Program-made: the position numbers and the translations under genes
Part shown: piece after piece, positions 17,410-26,550 of the stretch
Numbering within the stretch: position 1 is the first letter of the stretch
How the letters are laid out: every line of letters begins with the position of its first letter
DNA from: Frigoriglobus tundricola
Lineage (GTDB): Bacteria; Planctomycetota; Planctomycetia; Gemmatales; Gemmataceae
Assembly: GCF_013128195.2 (NCBI RefSeq)
Contig: NZ_CP053452.2
Location: 3,844,001 to 3,908,000 of the forward strand
Length of the DNA stretch: 64,000 nt
Direction: 5' to 3'
The notes under the pieces: model-generated
The model's input: the letters and a program-made list of their open reading frames with translations, nothing else
Told to the model about the DNA's origin: nothing
Database searches by the model: none

Positions 17410-20202
17410 ATGCGCCCCTCCCACCTCCTGCCGGTCGTCGCGCTGACGTTCGGCCTCATGGCCCTCGCGCCCCTGGCGCGCGGCGACGGTCAGCCCGAGA
17501 CCAAGCCGCCCCGGGCGGCCCCGAAAGAACTCCCGAAGGGGCCGCCCCCGGCGGGCGAACCGAAGCTCCCGCCGTCCGTCACTCTGCCCGTCACGCGGGT
17601 CGTCCTGTTCAACGCCGGCATCGCCTACTTCCACCGCGAGGGCGACGTGACCGGCGACGGCCGGCTCGACCTGCGGTTCGACGAGGCCGATGTGAACGAC
17701 CTGCTCAAGAGCCTCGTCCTCACCGACAAGGACGGCGGCAAGGTCCGGGCGGTCACGTACGACAACCGGATGCCCCTCGACTTCACGCTCAAGGGCTTCG
17801 CCGTGGACGTGACCGAGAACCCCACGATGGGGCAGCTCGTGCACCAGGTCCGCGGCGAGAAGGTCGAGGTCACCGACAAGGCCGGCGTGATGACCACGGG
17901 GCAGATCGTCAGCGTCGAACGGCCGGCGGTGCCCGCGACGGGACCGGACCCGGGCGAGTCGGTCAACCTGCTCACCGAGGACGGGCTGCAAACGGTCGAG
18001 CTGAAACAGCTCCGGAAGATCAAGTTCGTGCGCGCCGAACTCCAGGCCGAGTTCAAGAAGGCGCTGGAGGTGCTCGCGACCGCGCGGGGCGACAACAAGA
18101 AGGCCGTTTCGGTGGTGTTCAGCGGCGCCGGCAAGCGGAAGGTGGCCGTCGGGTACGTGCTGGAAGCGCCGCTGTGGAAGCCGAGCTACCGGCTGAGCGT
18201 GGACGACAAGGGCGCGGCCCGCATCCAGGGCTGGGCCACGGTGGAGAACACGACCGACGAGGACTGGGTGAACGTGAAGGTGGGGCTGGTGGCCGGGCGG
18301 CCCATGACGTTCCAGATGGACATGTACGACCCGCTGTTCGTACCGCGGCCGACGGTCGAACCGGACCTGTTCGCGTCGCTGCGCCCGCCAATGTATCAGG
18401 GCGGGCTGAACCCCGGCGGGAACATGGGCATCGCGATGGGCGGCCAGCAGTACCTCGGCGGGTTCGGCGGAAACGGGGCCAACCAACTCGGTGGCCAGGC
18501 CACCCTCGGGTTCGGTGGCGGCATCGCCGGTGTCACGGGTAGCACCGCGAACCTCGGGTTCGGTGGCGGTATTGCCGGCATCACGGGCAACCCGGCGAAC
18601 CTCGGGGTCGGAGGCGGCGGCTTCCAGGGCGGGTTCCAGGGCGGAGTCGGCAACCTCGGCGGACAGTTCGGCCTGCAAGGCGGCCCATTGGGCGTTCAGG
18701 GGAGCCAGGGGAACTCCGGCGGATACCTGCCGCGCGTGCCGCGGCCCAACCTCCGCACCTTCTACGGCAACCGCCTCAGTTACGTGGACTACGTCAGCCG
18801 GCTGCGCGGCAACTCGCCCGCCGCTTCGGACGACGAGCGGCCGCCGGTGAAAACGGTGAACGACCCGCTCGACAAAGAGGCCGGCGCGCTGGCCGCGGCC
18901 GACGGCGCACTCGGCGACATGTTCGAGTACACCATCGACGAGCCGATTACCCTGGCGAAGCAGAAGTCGGCGCTCCTCCCGCTCGTGAACGAGGTCGTCG
19001 AGGGGTCGCGCGTGAGCATCTTCAACGCGGCCACGCTCGAGGAGCACCCGCTCCTCGGGCTGAAGTTGCTGAACAAGACCAAACTCCACCTCGCACAGGG
19101 GCCGGTCGCCGTCTACGACGGCGGCACCTTCGCCGGCGACGCGCGCCTGCCGGACCTCAAACCCGGAGAAGCGCGCCTCGTCAGTTACGCCATCGACCTC
19201 GGCACCGAGGTCGTGGTGCGGACGGGTGGCACGAAATCGACGGTGACGAACATTGCGACTTCGGAGCGCGAGGCGGTCTTCCGGTCGAGGTCGCGGCGCA
19301 CCACGACGTACCTGATTCGGAACCGCAACGCCGCCGACCGCACGGTCGTTATCGAGCACCCTCAGACCGCCGAGTGGAAGCTCATCGCCCCCGCCAAGCC
19401 CGACGATCAGACGCGGAGCTATTACCGGTTCGACGTGCCCGCGAAGGCCGGCGCACTGGCGACGCTTGCGGTTACGGAAGAGTCCACCGGGAGCGATACG
19501 CACTCGATCGGTACTGCGGCCCCCGCCGCCCTCCCCGAGACCGGAGTCGCCGTGTGGCAGCGCGACGCGGGTACGACCATAACCGGGGTCACGGTTGCGG
19601 ACGGGAAAGTGACGACCTCGTCCGTACGACGGCGCACCACGACGTACCTGATCCGGAACCGCGACGCCGCGGACCGCACGATCGTCATCGAACACACGCG
19701 GACCGCCCCGTGGAAGCTGGTCGCGCCCGGCAAGCCCGACGAACCCCCGCAAACGTTCTACCGGTCCGATGTGCCGGTCAAAGCCGGCGCGCAAGCCGTG
19801 CACGAAATCACGGAGGAGTCCGACAGCACAATGTCGCGGCAACTGGTCGATCAGAGCCACGAGACCCTGCTCTATTTCGTGAACCTCAAGGCGGCCAAGC
19901 CGGCCGTTCGCGAGGTCTTCAAGAAATTGGTCGAACTGCGCGAAAAGGTGGACGAGGGGAACAAGGCGATCGCGGACCAGCAAGAGGCGCTCAAGGAGAT
20001 CGCCGAGGACCAGGAGCGCATCCGCAAGAACATCGATAAGGCGCCGAAGGAGTCGGACGCGTTCAAGCGGTACCTGAAGAAGTTCGACGAGCAGGAGACG
20101 GTGATCGAGAAGCACCAGGCGCGCATCAAGGAACTGAAGGCGGAACTCGCGAAGCACGTAAAGGCGCTCAAGGACTTCGCCGAAACCGCCAAGGCCGAGT
20201 GA
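17410..20202 (+). CDS. DUF4139-type exported protein with glycine-rich insert (930 aa)
   Basis: ATG at 17410 begins a signal peptide (MRPSHLLPVVALTFGLMALA). The N-terminal part carries strands such as VVLFNAGIAYFHREG and DVNDLLKSLVLTDKDGG. The core LEAPLWKPSYRLSVDD with GWATVENTTDEDWVNVKVGLVAGRP is the DUF4139 signature. A glycine-rich insert (about residues 335-450) holds near-repeats of NLGFGGGIAG. Later, a 112-residue module is tandemly duplicated: RRTTTYLIRNRNAADRT near 629 and RRTTTYLIRNRDAADRT near 741. The last 120 residues form a coiled coil (VREVFKKLVELREKVDEGNK). Function is unknown. A surface or envelope role is likely. Confidence 0.83.
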   Translation: MRPSHLLPVVALTFGLMALAPLARGDGQPETKPPRAAPKELPKGPPPAGEPKLPPSVTLPVTRVVLFNAGIAYFHREGDVTGDGRLDLRFDEADVNDLLKSLVLTDKDGGKVRAVTYDNRMPLDFTLKGFAVDVTENPTMGQLVHQVRGEKVEVTDKAGVMTTGQIVSVERPAVPATGPDPGESVNLLTEDGLQTVELKQLRKIKFVRAELQAEFKKALEVLATARGDNKKAVSVVFSGAGKRKVAVGYVLEAPLWKPSYRLSVDDKGAARIQGWATVENTTDEDWVNVKVGLVAGRPMTFQMDMYDPLFVPRPTVEPDLFASLRPPMYQGGLNPGGNMGIAMGGQQYLGGFGGNGANQLGGQATLGFGGGIAGVTGSTANLGFGGGIAGITGNPANLGVGGGGFQGGFQGGVGNLGGQFGLQGGPLGVQGSQGNSGGYLPRVPRPNLRTFYGNRLSYVDYVSRLRGNSPAASDDERPPVKTVNDPLDKEAGALAAADGALGDMFEYTIDEPITLAKQKSALLPLVNEVVEGSRVSIFNAATLEEHPLLGLKLLNKTKLHLAQGPVAVYDGGTFAGDARLPDLKPGEARLVSYAIDLGTEVVVRTGGTKSTVTNIATSEREAVFRSRSRRTTTYLIRNRNAADRTVVIEHPQTAEWKLIAPAKPDDQTRSYYRFDVPAKAGALATLAVTEESTGSDTHSIGTAAPAALPETGVAVWQRDAGTTITGVTVADGKVTTSSVRRRTTTYLIRNRDAADRTIVIEHTRTAPWKLVAPGKPDEPPQTFYRSDVPVKAGAQAVHEITEESDSTMSRQLVDQSHETLLYFVNLKAAKPAVREVFKKLVELREKVDEGNKAIADQQEALKEIAEDQERIRKNIDKAPKESDAFKRYLKKFDEQETVIEKHQARIKELKAELAKHVKALKDFAETAKAE

Positions 20203-20246
20203 GCCCCCGCGGTCCGCGCGTGCGAAATGCCGCGTCGCACGTTCTT

Positions 20247-20293
20247 GTGAACCGACCGCCGACCGCTCTCGGAGCGGTCGGCGGTCGGTTCAC
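20247..20293. terminator. Bidirectional hairpin terminator
   Basis: Perfect 22-bp arms 20247-20268 and 20272-20293 with a TCG loop lie between convergent genes. The right arm overlaps the last codons of the DUF202 gene (stop 20290-20292). No T-run is seen, which is usual in this window. Confidence 0.75.
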
Positions 20294-20646
20294 ACCGCGA
20301 TCACCACCGCGAGCACGACCCCCGTGACCGCCACGCCGAACCCGAGCAACAGGGCCGGCTCGCTGCGGTAGCGCGGGGGCACTTCGCTGGCCGCGAGCGT
20401 CGTACAGAACCGCCGGTGCTGCCACGCGGCCACGGCCGCGGCAATCGCTCCCAGCAGCGCCAGCGCGACGCCCACCACCGACGACCACGCGTGCGTCGGG
20501 TGCTCGAATTCCGGCCGCACCAGCCGAAGAAACAGCCCGAACCGGGCGACGACGAACCCCATTCCGACCAACCCCAGTGCGGTCCGAATCCAGGCGAGCA
20601 GTGTCCGCTCGGCCGCGAAAAACACTCGCGGATCGTTACCCGCCAT
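20290..20646 (-). CDS. DUF202 small membrane protein (118 aa)
   Basis: DUF202 (YidH-like) proteins are small inner-membrane proteins with three helices and no established activity. ATG at 20646 follows GAGGG and starts MAGNDPRVFFAAERTLLAWI, the classic beginning of the family (the E-R-T-x-L-A-W-I-R-T motif). Helices are visible at about residues 22-43 (ALGLVGMGFVVARFGLF), 56-76 (VVGVALALLGAIAAAVAA) and 97-117 (LLLGFGVAVTGVVLAVVIAV). The frame is open well upstream, but that part has no conserved look. It converges with the DUF4139 gene. Confidence 0.88.
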   Translation of the reverse strand: MAGNDPRVFFAAERTLLAWIRTALGLVGMGFVVARFGLFLRLVRPEFEHPTHAWSSVVGVALALLGAIAAAVAAWQHRRFCTTLAASEVPPRYRSEPALLLGFGVAVTGVVLAVVIAV

Positions 20647-21314
20647 GCCGCACCCTCGTGATCGCGTATTCTCGGGTTGTTTCGGAGTTTCACAGCCCCG
20701 TTCTTCACTACAGGCTTCTCGGCAGCCGCAAAGATCCAACCGAGAGTAACGACGACGCACGCCGTAAGAGGCAGTATCAACAGAGTTTCTGTCGAAAGGT
20801 TGGGGGGGCCAACGGGAAAGCAGAGCTGTCGGTCGTTTCCACGGGGAGTGCCGAGGGATTCGTCCCAAAAGCCCTGAGCACCGTTTGCGAAAGCACCTTC
20901 GGCCGGCGGATGTGGACGCTCAGAGTAGATTCTGCCACAAGTACCGGTACAGAATGGACTTCCTTTCGCAAATCGCGACGATACCCCCACCGATCGAACG
21001 GTGCAAGTCGATAATAGGAAACAATTTGCGGATCGTAGCCGAGGTTCGCAACTCTCTTTAGAACAGTTTCTTTCTTGCGGCGATTGTAAATGAAGTAACT
21101 GGCTCTATGTTACAGATGCTTCTGCGCCTCATTAGCTCTCCTACTCACAATCTACTTCTGTCCCTGATATTAATTTGGGGCCTGATATTTAATTAAATTA
21201 TTTACTATAACGACAGCATTAGTGAAATTATGTTCTTTCGCCTTACGCCCGGCGGCTTCTCTCCGGGGCGCTGGCGGAGTTTCCTTATTGTTCCCTGCGC
21301 GTGAGGAATTCGTT
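20647..21314. other. Gene-free stretch, AT-rich in its right half
   Basis: This gap of 668 bases lies between divergent genes. The left half (20647-21000) shows scattered weak frames that I do not trust. From about 21010 to 21240 the sequence is strikingly AT-rich for this genome, including TTTAATTAAATTATTTACTATAA at about 21188-21210 in pieces. It probably holds the promoter of the DUF1559 gene, with TACTATAA near 21203 as a possible -10 element, or it may be foreign DNA. Confidence 0.45.
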
Positions 21315-22256
21315 ATGGGGCTCAGATCGGGACACGTGCGACGTGGCTTCACACTGATCGAACTGCTGGTGGTGATCGCGATTATCGCGGTCCTGATCGG
21401 GCTCTTGCTCCCCGCCGTGCAAAAGGTGCGCGAGGCCGCCGCCCGCATGTCCTGCTCCAACAACCTGAAGCAGATGGGCCTTGCCCTCCACAACTACCAC
21501 GACAACAACCAGTACTTGCCCGCGGGATATAACTCCATTCAAGTTAGCTTCAAGACCTGGCAGGGGACCGGCTGGACCACCTCACTGTTGCCGCATCTCG
21601 AACAGAGCAACCTCTACAATCAGGTCCAAGCGTACTGCACTGCCAACCCGGGCCTGGGTAATTCCGATAGCTGCCCGACGTATGGCTTCAAGATGAAGCA
21701 GTACATCTGCCCGTCGAACGCGCGGCCGCCGGTGGCCTACGACGGCGTCGGCGAACTCACCTCGTACCTCGGCGTGGCGGGAACCGTCAGCGGCTTTCCC
21801 GCTCCGACCGCGGACGGGGTGCTTTACGCGTCCGTCGCGTCGTCGAATGCCGGCGCCCGGGGGCCGACCATCGTTGCAATTACCGACGGGACATCCAACA
21901 CCCTCGCCATCGGTGAGCGCCCGTGTACGGGCGACCTCAATTGGGGTTGGGGCTTCGGCGCCTATGGCGTCTCGTACATTTATGGAGACGGGGACGTCAT
22001 CCTCGGGTCGAACGACGTGGGCGTGATCACCAACTCGAGCAGCGGTGACCCCACCACCAACGTCGGCTTCAAGGCGCCGATCAACCCGGCCACCACAGGG
22101 CAGCAGGACGTCGCTCACTTCTGGAGCTTCCACACCGGCGGGGCGAACTTCCTCTTCGCGGACGGCCACGTCCAGTTCATGAACTACAGCTTGCCCGCCG
22201 GAACGTTCGCCGCGATGTGTACGCGAGCCAACGGGGAAGTGGTCACGATGCCCTGA
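21315..22256 (+). CDS. DUF1559 pilin-like protein (313 aa)
   Basis: DUF1559 proteins carry a type IV pilin N-terminus and are hugely expanded in planctomycetes; they are thought to be pseudopilins or surface proteins. ATG at 21315 follows GAGGAA. The prepilin cleavage and methylation motif RRGFTLIELLVVIAIIAVLI is at residues about 9-28, followed by LLLPAVQKVREAAARMSCSNNLKQ, the family signature. Near the C-terminus HTGGANFLFADGHVQFM matches the H-x9-DG motif of this family. It is complete in length. An earlier in-frame ATG at 21222 would add 31 residues before the pilin motif and is less likely. The upstream region is AT-rich. Confidence 0.93.
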   Translation: MGLRSGHVRRGFTLIELLVVIAIIAVLIGLLLPAVQKVREAAARMSCSNNLKQMGLALHNYHDNNQYLPAGYNSIQVSFKTWQGTGWTTSLLPHLEQSNLYNQVQAYCTANPGLGNSDSCPTYGFKMKQYICPSNARPPVAYDGVGELTSYLGVAGTVSGFPAPTADGVLYASVASSNAGARGPTIVAITDGTSNTLAIGERPCTGDLNWGWGFGAYGVSYIYGDGDVILGSNDVGVITNSSSGDPTTNVGFKAPINPATTGQQDVAHFWSFHTGGANFLFADGHVQFMNYSLPAGTFAAMCTRANGEVVTMP

Positions 22257-22320
22257 CCGAAGCGATGGGTGCTTCACCGCCCGCTCGCCGGCGGAGCGGT
22301 TTGCGATACGCAGATGACGT

Positions 22321-22348
22321 CCCCGAAACGCCGCTTGGCGGTTCGGGG
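22321..22348. terminator. Short hairpin between convergent genes
   Basis: CCCCGAA-A-CGCC pairs with GGCG-G-TTCGGGG (one mismatch, loop GCTT). It lies between the stops of the DUF1559 gene (22256) and the transglutaminase-like gene (22436), so it could serve both. Confidence 0.5.
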
Positions 22349-22435
22349 CGGTTCGCGTTGTCGCCCCAATCGCCGCCACTCCCCAACGAGGCGTTCCGGA
22401 CGTGACCGCGTGTCGCGGCGGTCCGCCCACGCGTC

Positions 22436-23494
22436 TCACTTCTTCTCGATCGGCGTGGCCTTCAGCTCCCAACCGGACGGGCCGAAGTAGCCGTCGAACT
22501 GGCCGGTCCCCTGCGCCCAGTAGTGCGGACCGATCTGGAGGAACTGCGCGTCCCGTTCCTTGTCCGGGTACGGGAGCCGGAGGTCCGTATCGACGTGGAG
22601 CACCAAAAGGTCGCCGGGGTCGGAGCCGACGAACGCGGAGACCGGTTTTGCCCGCGCGGCCTGCGCGTAAGCCGCGTCAACCGGCACCCAGCCGATGCCC
22701 GCTACGTACAGTTCGGCCCGCACGTGCGGGCGCTCGTACCCCAGTTTCGTGCGGTCGCTGCCCCGCTCGCGCGGCCGGGCGAGCCGGCCGACCAGGAGCC
22801 GCGCCGGCACGCCGTTGGCCCGCATCGCCGCGACGAACAGGTACGACATCCCGGCGCAGTCGGTCTTGGCCGCCGCGCACAGGGCCGACGCCCGCCGGTC
22901 CTCGTCCGGGTCGTAGTGGTACTCGTAGTCGATGCGGATCACCTCCACCACGCGCTCGGCGAACACCAGCGGGCTTTCCTCTTTCGCCCGCTGGAGTTTC
23001 TTCGCCTCCAACCACTCCCGAAACGGTTTCGCGTCGTAATCCACCCGCGCCGTTCGGCCCAGGTAGTACTTGCGCTCCTCCGCGGTGAGCGGCGTGACGG
23101 CCGGCGGCCTCTCGCCCTCCTGCACTTCCACCAGTTTGCGGCTCCGAAGGACGGCCTCGATCTCGAGCCGCGTCGTCACGCCGCCGCCCGGGGTCGGCAC
23201 AGCGACGGAGCGCTCGATGTACCGCACCGGGCGGCGGAGCGGGCTCTTCTCGGTGAGGACCTTCCCGACCGGATTCGCGACCGTTTTCACTTTGACCTGC
23301 GACGGCAACTCGGGCGCTTCCGGCAGGAAAATCATCCATTTGGTGGCGGCAAAATTCGTGGTCTTGATGTCGAAGGTGATCGTGGCGTTCACTTTCTGGC
23401 GGTCGGTCGCCTCGATGCGCAGCGCCGGCGGCTGGGCGCCGGCCAGCGCGGCGGACAGCAGCAAGACCCCGACGGCGAAGAGTTGACGGCACAC
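22436..23494 (-). CDS. Secreted transglutaminase-like protein (352 aa)
   Basis: Transglutaminase-like (papain-fold) domains in bacteria are mostly proteases or amide-forming enzymes of the envelope. The start is a GTG at 23494, which begins a signal peptide (CRQLFAVGVLLLSAALAGAQ). No ATG fits better, and the ribosome binding site is weak. A beta-rich N-terminal domain (residues about 25-150) precedes the core. The catalytic triad is visible: Cys in KTDCAGMSYLFVAAM near 210, His in ERPHVRAELYV near 251 and Asp in GWVPVDAAYA near 266. The active site therefore seems intact. It converges with the DUF1559 gene and is not in an operon. Confidence 0.86.
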   Translation of the reverse strand: MCRQLFAVGVLLLSAALAGAQPPALRIEATDRQKVNATITFDIKTTNFAATKWMIFLPEAPELPSQVKVKTVANPVGKVLTEKSPLRRPVRYIERSVAVPTPGGGVTTRLEIEAVLRSRKLVEVQEGERPPAVTPLTAEERKYYLGRTARVDYDAKPFREWLEAKKLQRAKEESPLVFAERVVEVIRIDYEYHYDPDEDRRASALCAAAKTDCAGMSYLFVAAMRANGVPARLLVGRLARPRERGSDRTKLGYERPHVRAELYVAGIGWVPVDAAYAQAARAKPVSAFVGSDPGDLLVLHVDTDLRLPYPDKERDAQFLQIGPHYWAQGTGQFDGYFGPSGWELKATPIEKK

Positions 23495-23587
23495 GAGTGA
23501 ATCTCGCGGGGGAAATGAGGACCGGCGAGCCCCGCCACGTGGACGGGACTCGCCCGCGAGGGCGACGGAATCTGGTGGGCACCTTTT

Positions 23588-23649
23588 CCCGGGCCCGCGG
23601 CCGTCTCGGCCGCTCTTCGCGACGCGGCCGAGACGGCCGCGGGCCCGGG
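23588..23649. repeat. Perfect 26-bp inverted repeat (CCGCGGCCGTCTCGGCC type)
   Basis: Arms 23588-23613 and 23624-23649 are exact complements with a 10-base loop. The core is shared with the hairpin at 6871-6930. It lies 28 bases beyond the stop of gnd (23678) and may end that transcript. Confidence 0.85.
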
Positions 23650-23677
23650 GACAGAAACCCGTCCCCGTGATCCGGCG

Positions 23678-25150
23678 TCACACATTATACGTCGTGCTGG
23701 CGGTGTTACCGCCGCGCCCGGTCCAGTTGGTGTGGAAGAACTGGCCGCGGGGCTTGTCCAGCCGCTCGTAGGTGTGGGCGCCGAAGAAGTCGCGCTGCGC
23801 CTGGAGCAGGTTGGCCGGGAGCCGGGCGGTGCGGTAGCCGTCGTAGTACGCCAGCGCGCTGGAGATCGCCGGCACCGGGATGCCGCTGGCCGCCGCCGCC
23901 CCCACCACGCGGCGCCACCCGCTCTGGGCCTTGCCGAGTTCGCCCGCGAAGAACGGGTCCACCAGCAGGTTCACCAGCTTCGGGTTCTTGTCGAACGCCT
24001 CCTTGATCTTGCCCAGGAACGCGCTGCGGATGATGCAGCCGCCGCGCCACATGAGCGCGATGCCGCCGTTGTTCAGCTCCCAGTTGCTCGCCTTCGCCTG
24101 GGCCGCCATGAGCGCGTACCCCTGGGCGTAGCTGACGATCTTGGCGGCGTACAGGGCCATCTCCACGTCCGCGATGAACTGGTCGCGGTCGGCGGCCTTC
24201 TGGACCTGCGGCCCGGCCAGCACCTGGCTCGCGGCGACGCGCTCCTCCTTCTGGGCCGAGATGCACCGGCTGAACACGGCCTCCGCGATCAGCGTCAGCG
24301 CCACGCCGTTGTCGGTGGCCGCGTCGATGGTCCACTTGCCGGTGCCCTTCTGCCCGGCCGTGTCCAGGATGAGGTCCACGAGCGGCTGCTTCGTCTCCGG
24401 GTCGGTGTACGCGAGGATCTCGGAGGTGATCTCGATCAGGTAGCTGTCGAGCACGCCCTTGTTCCACTTGCTGAACACGCCGCTCAGCTCGGCCGGGGTG
24501 AGGCCGAGCGCCTCCTTGAGCAGGTGGTACGACTCGCAGATGAGCTGCATGTCGCCGTACTCGATGCCGTTGTGGACCATCTTCACGAAGTGGCCGGCGC
24601 CCTCCGGCCCGACCCAGTCGCAGCACGGGGCCTCGGCGCCGCCCGCGTCCTTCACCTTGGCGGCGATGGACTGGAAGATGGGCTTCACCTCGGGCCACGC
24701 GGTCGCGTCACCGCCCGGCATGATGCTCGGGCCCTTGAACGCGCCTTCTTCCCCACCGGACACCCCGGAGCCGACGAACCGGATGCCCTTGGGGGCCAGT
24801 TCCTTCATGCGCCGGGTGGTGTCCGGGAAGTGGGTGTTGCCGCCGTCGATGAGGATGTCGCCGGCTTCCAGGAACGGGGCGACCTGGGCGATGACGTCGT
24901 CCACGGCCTTGCCGGCCTTGACCATCATCATGATCTTGCGGGGCCGCTTGATGCTGGCGACGAAGTCCTTGAGGTCGTGGGCGCCGACGAACTTCTTGCC
25001 CGCCCCGCGACCGGTCACGAACGCGTCCACCTTCGTCGTGTCGCGGTTGAACACGGCGCAGGTGTAGCCGTGCGATTCCATGTTGAGAACGAGGTTCTCG
25101 CCCATGACGGCGAGGCCGATGAGTCCGATGTCCGCGGTGGGGCTGGGCAT
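23678..25150 (-). CDS. gnd: 6-phosphogluconate dehydrogenase, decarboxylating
   Basis: This is the third enzyme of the oxidative pentose phosphate pathway: 6-phosphogluconate plus NADP+ gives ribulose 5-phosphate, CO2 and NADPH. At 490 residues it is the long (dimeric GndA) form. ATG at 25150 is chosen because the Rossmann motif GLIGLAVMGENL then falls at residues 9-20, as in the family. Further landmarks are ILIDGGNTHFPDT, VGSGVSGGEEGAFKGPS, the catalytic lysine in GHFVKMVHNGIEYGDMQ and the C-terminal FHTNWTGRGG. All key residues appear present. It is divergent from the PfkB kinase gene, with 246 bases between them. Confidence 0.96.
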   Translation of the reverse strand: MPSPTADIGLIGLAVMGENLVLNMESHGYTCAVFNRDTTKVDAFVTGRGAGKKFVGAHDLKDFVASIKRPRKIMMMVKAGKAVDDVIAQVAPFLEAGDILIDGGNTHFPDTTRRMKELAPKGIRFVGSGVSGGEEGAFKGPSIMPGGDATAWPEVKPIFQSIAAKVKDAGGAEAPCCDWVGPEGAGHFVKMVHNGIEYGDMQLICESYHLLKEALGLTPAELSGVFSKWNKGVLDSYLIEITSEILAYTDPETKQPLVDLILDTAGQKGTGKWTIDAATDNGVALTLIAEAVFSRCISAQKEERVAASQVLAGPQVQKAADRDQFIADVEMALYAAKIVSYAQGYALMAAQAKASNWELNNGGIALMWRGGCIIRSAFLGKIKEAFDKNPKLVNLLVDPFFAGELGKAQSGWRRVVGAAAASGIPVPAISSALAYYDGYRTARLPANLLQAQRDFFGAHTYERLDKPRGQFFHTNWTGRGGNTASTTYNV

Positions 25151-25396
25151 GACACTGATCCTGGGATTGGGGTGGTTGCGGCCGGTACATTCTAGCGACG
25201 CAACGGCCGACAGGAAGCCCCTTTGCATCCGTGAATGTGGCCGGTGGGCGGAGGGGGCCGTCGGGCATGAGCCCTCGGGGCTGCGCCCGCGCGGGCGGCG
25301 CCAACCGTGGTTGTGAGGACGCGGGTGCCGCCTTGTCCGGTCCCCTTCCGGTGATAGCGTAAGTCACATCGTTTACGCTCCCTCGGAGTCCCCGCA

Positions 25397-26482
25397 ATGC
25401 CGCTCCCGCTCCGCACCGACGCTTGTGCCCTCGACCTGCTCTCGCTCGGCGCGCTCATCCACCGCCTCGACCCCGGTGCCACGCCGTTCCGCAAGGCCCG
25501 GACCTTCGACGTTCACGTTTCCGGCGGCGAGTACAACGTCGCCGCGAACCTCGCCGACTGCTTCGGCCTGCGCACCGGCATCGCGACGGCGATGGCCAAC
25601 TACCCCATCGGCGAACTGGTGCAGGGCCGCGTCCGCGAGATGGGGGTGACGCCGTTCTACAAGCACTTCGAACACGACGGCGTGCGCGGCCCGAACCTCG
25701 CCACCGTGTACAGCGACCGCGGGCACGGGGTCCGCGCCCCGGTCGTCTTTTACAACCGGGCCAACGAGGCCGCGGCGCTGCTCCAGACCGGCGACTTCGA
25801 CTGGTCCGCGGTCATGGCCGGCGGGCTCCGGTGGTTCCACTCCGGCGGCATCTTCGCCTCGCTGTCCGACACCATCCCCGACCTCATCATCGACGGCATG
25901 AAGGCCGCGAAGGCGCAGGGCGCGATCGTGTCGTTCGACCTCAACTACCGGGCGAAGCTGTGGAAGTCGGTCGGCGGCGACAAGCGGGCGGTCGAAACGC
26001 TCCGGAAGATCGTCGCCAACGTGGACTGCCTCATCGGCAACGAGGAGGACATGCAGAAGGGGCTGGGCGTGAAGGGCCCGGAGGTGACGAAGAAGGACGA
26101 ATCGAAGCTGAACACCGACGTGTTCTTCGACATGATCGAGCGGACGGTGAAGGAGTTCCCGAACATCAAGCTGGTGGCCACGACGCTCCGCGAGGTGCAC
26201 TCGACCAACCGGCACGACTGGGCCGCGGTGCTGTGGCTGGAGGGCCAGAAGTACGTGAGCCCGACGGCGCACCTGGACGTGATCGACCGCATCGGCGGCG
26301 GGGACGGGTTCGCGTCCGGCACCATCTACGGGCTCATGTCCGGCCGCGCCCCGCAGCAGGCGCTCAACCTGGGCTGGGCGCACGGCGCGCTCCTGACCAC
26401 GTACCACGGCGACACCACGATGGCGACGCTCGCGGAAGTGGAGGCGTTCGCCGCCGGCGGCGGCGCCCGGGTCCAGCGCTGA
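25397..26482 (+). CDS. PfkB-family sugar kinase, possibly 2-keto-3-deoxygluconate kinase (361 aa)
   Basis: PfkB kinases phosphorylate sugars or nucleosides with ATP. LDLLSLGALIHRLDP at the start, the substrate-loop motif VSGGEYNVAANLA near residue 42, SFDLNYRAKLW near 176, GNEEDMQ near 215 and the catalytic signature DRIGGGDGFASG near 295 are all present, with the catalytic Asp in GGGD. The SFDLNYR segment is typical of KdgK-like members. The substrate is not certain. A KDG kinase opposite gnd would fit oxidative sugar use. ATG at 25397 follows GGAG. A hairpin at 26494-26545 follows the stop. Confidence 0.85.
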   Translation: MPLPLRTDACALDLLSLGALIHRLDPGATPFRKARTFDVHVSGGEYNVAANLADCFGLRTGIATAMANYPIGELVQGRVREMGVTPFYKHFEHDGVRGPNLATVYSDRGHGVRAPVVFYNRANEAAALLQTGDFDWSAVMAGGLRWFHSGGIFASLSDTIPDLIIDGMKAAKAQGAIVSFDLNYRAKLWKSVGGDKRAVETLRKIVANVDCLIGNEEDMQKGLGVKGPEVTKKDESKLNTDVFFDMIERTVKEFPNIKLVATTLREVHSTNRHDWAAVLWLEGQKYVSPTAHLDVIDRIGGGDGFASGTIYGLMSGRAPQQALNLGWAHGALLTTYHGDTTMATLAEVEAFAAGGGARVQR

Positions 26483-26493
26483 CGAAAGCCACC

Positions 26494-26545
26494 CGTCGTC
26501 AGTGGCACCTACGGGGTTCTCACCAGTAGCTCTCCACTGACGACG
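26494..26545. terminator. Hairpin terminator between convergent genes
   Basis: CGTCGTCAGTGG (26494-26505) pairs with CCACTGACGACG (26534-26545). It lies between the stop of the PfkB gene and the stop of the FKBP gene at 26551. Confidence 0.65.
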
Positions 26546-26550
26546 AAACA

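Noticed and set aside
20301-20990. A 229-codon minus-strand frame with a hydrophobic segment (LLILPLTACVVVTLGWIF)
   Set aside because: It overlaps the DUF202 gene in another frame for much of its length and shows no conserved features. A short membrane peptide cannot be excluded.
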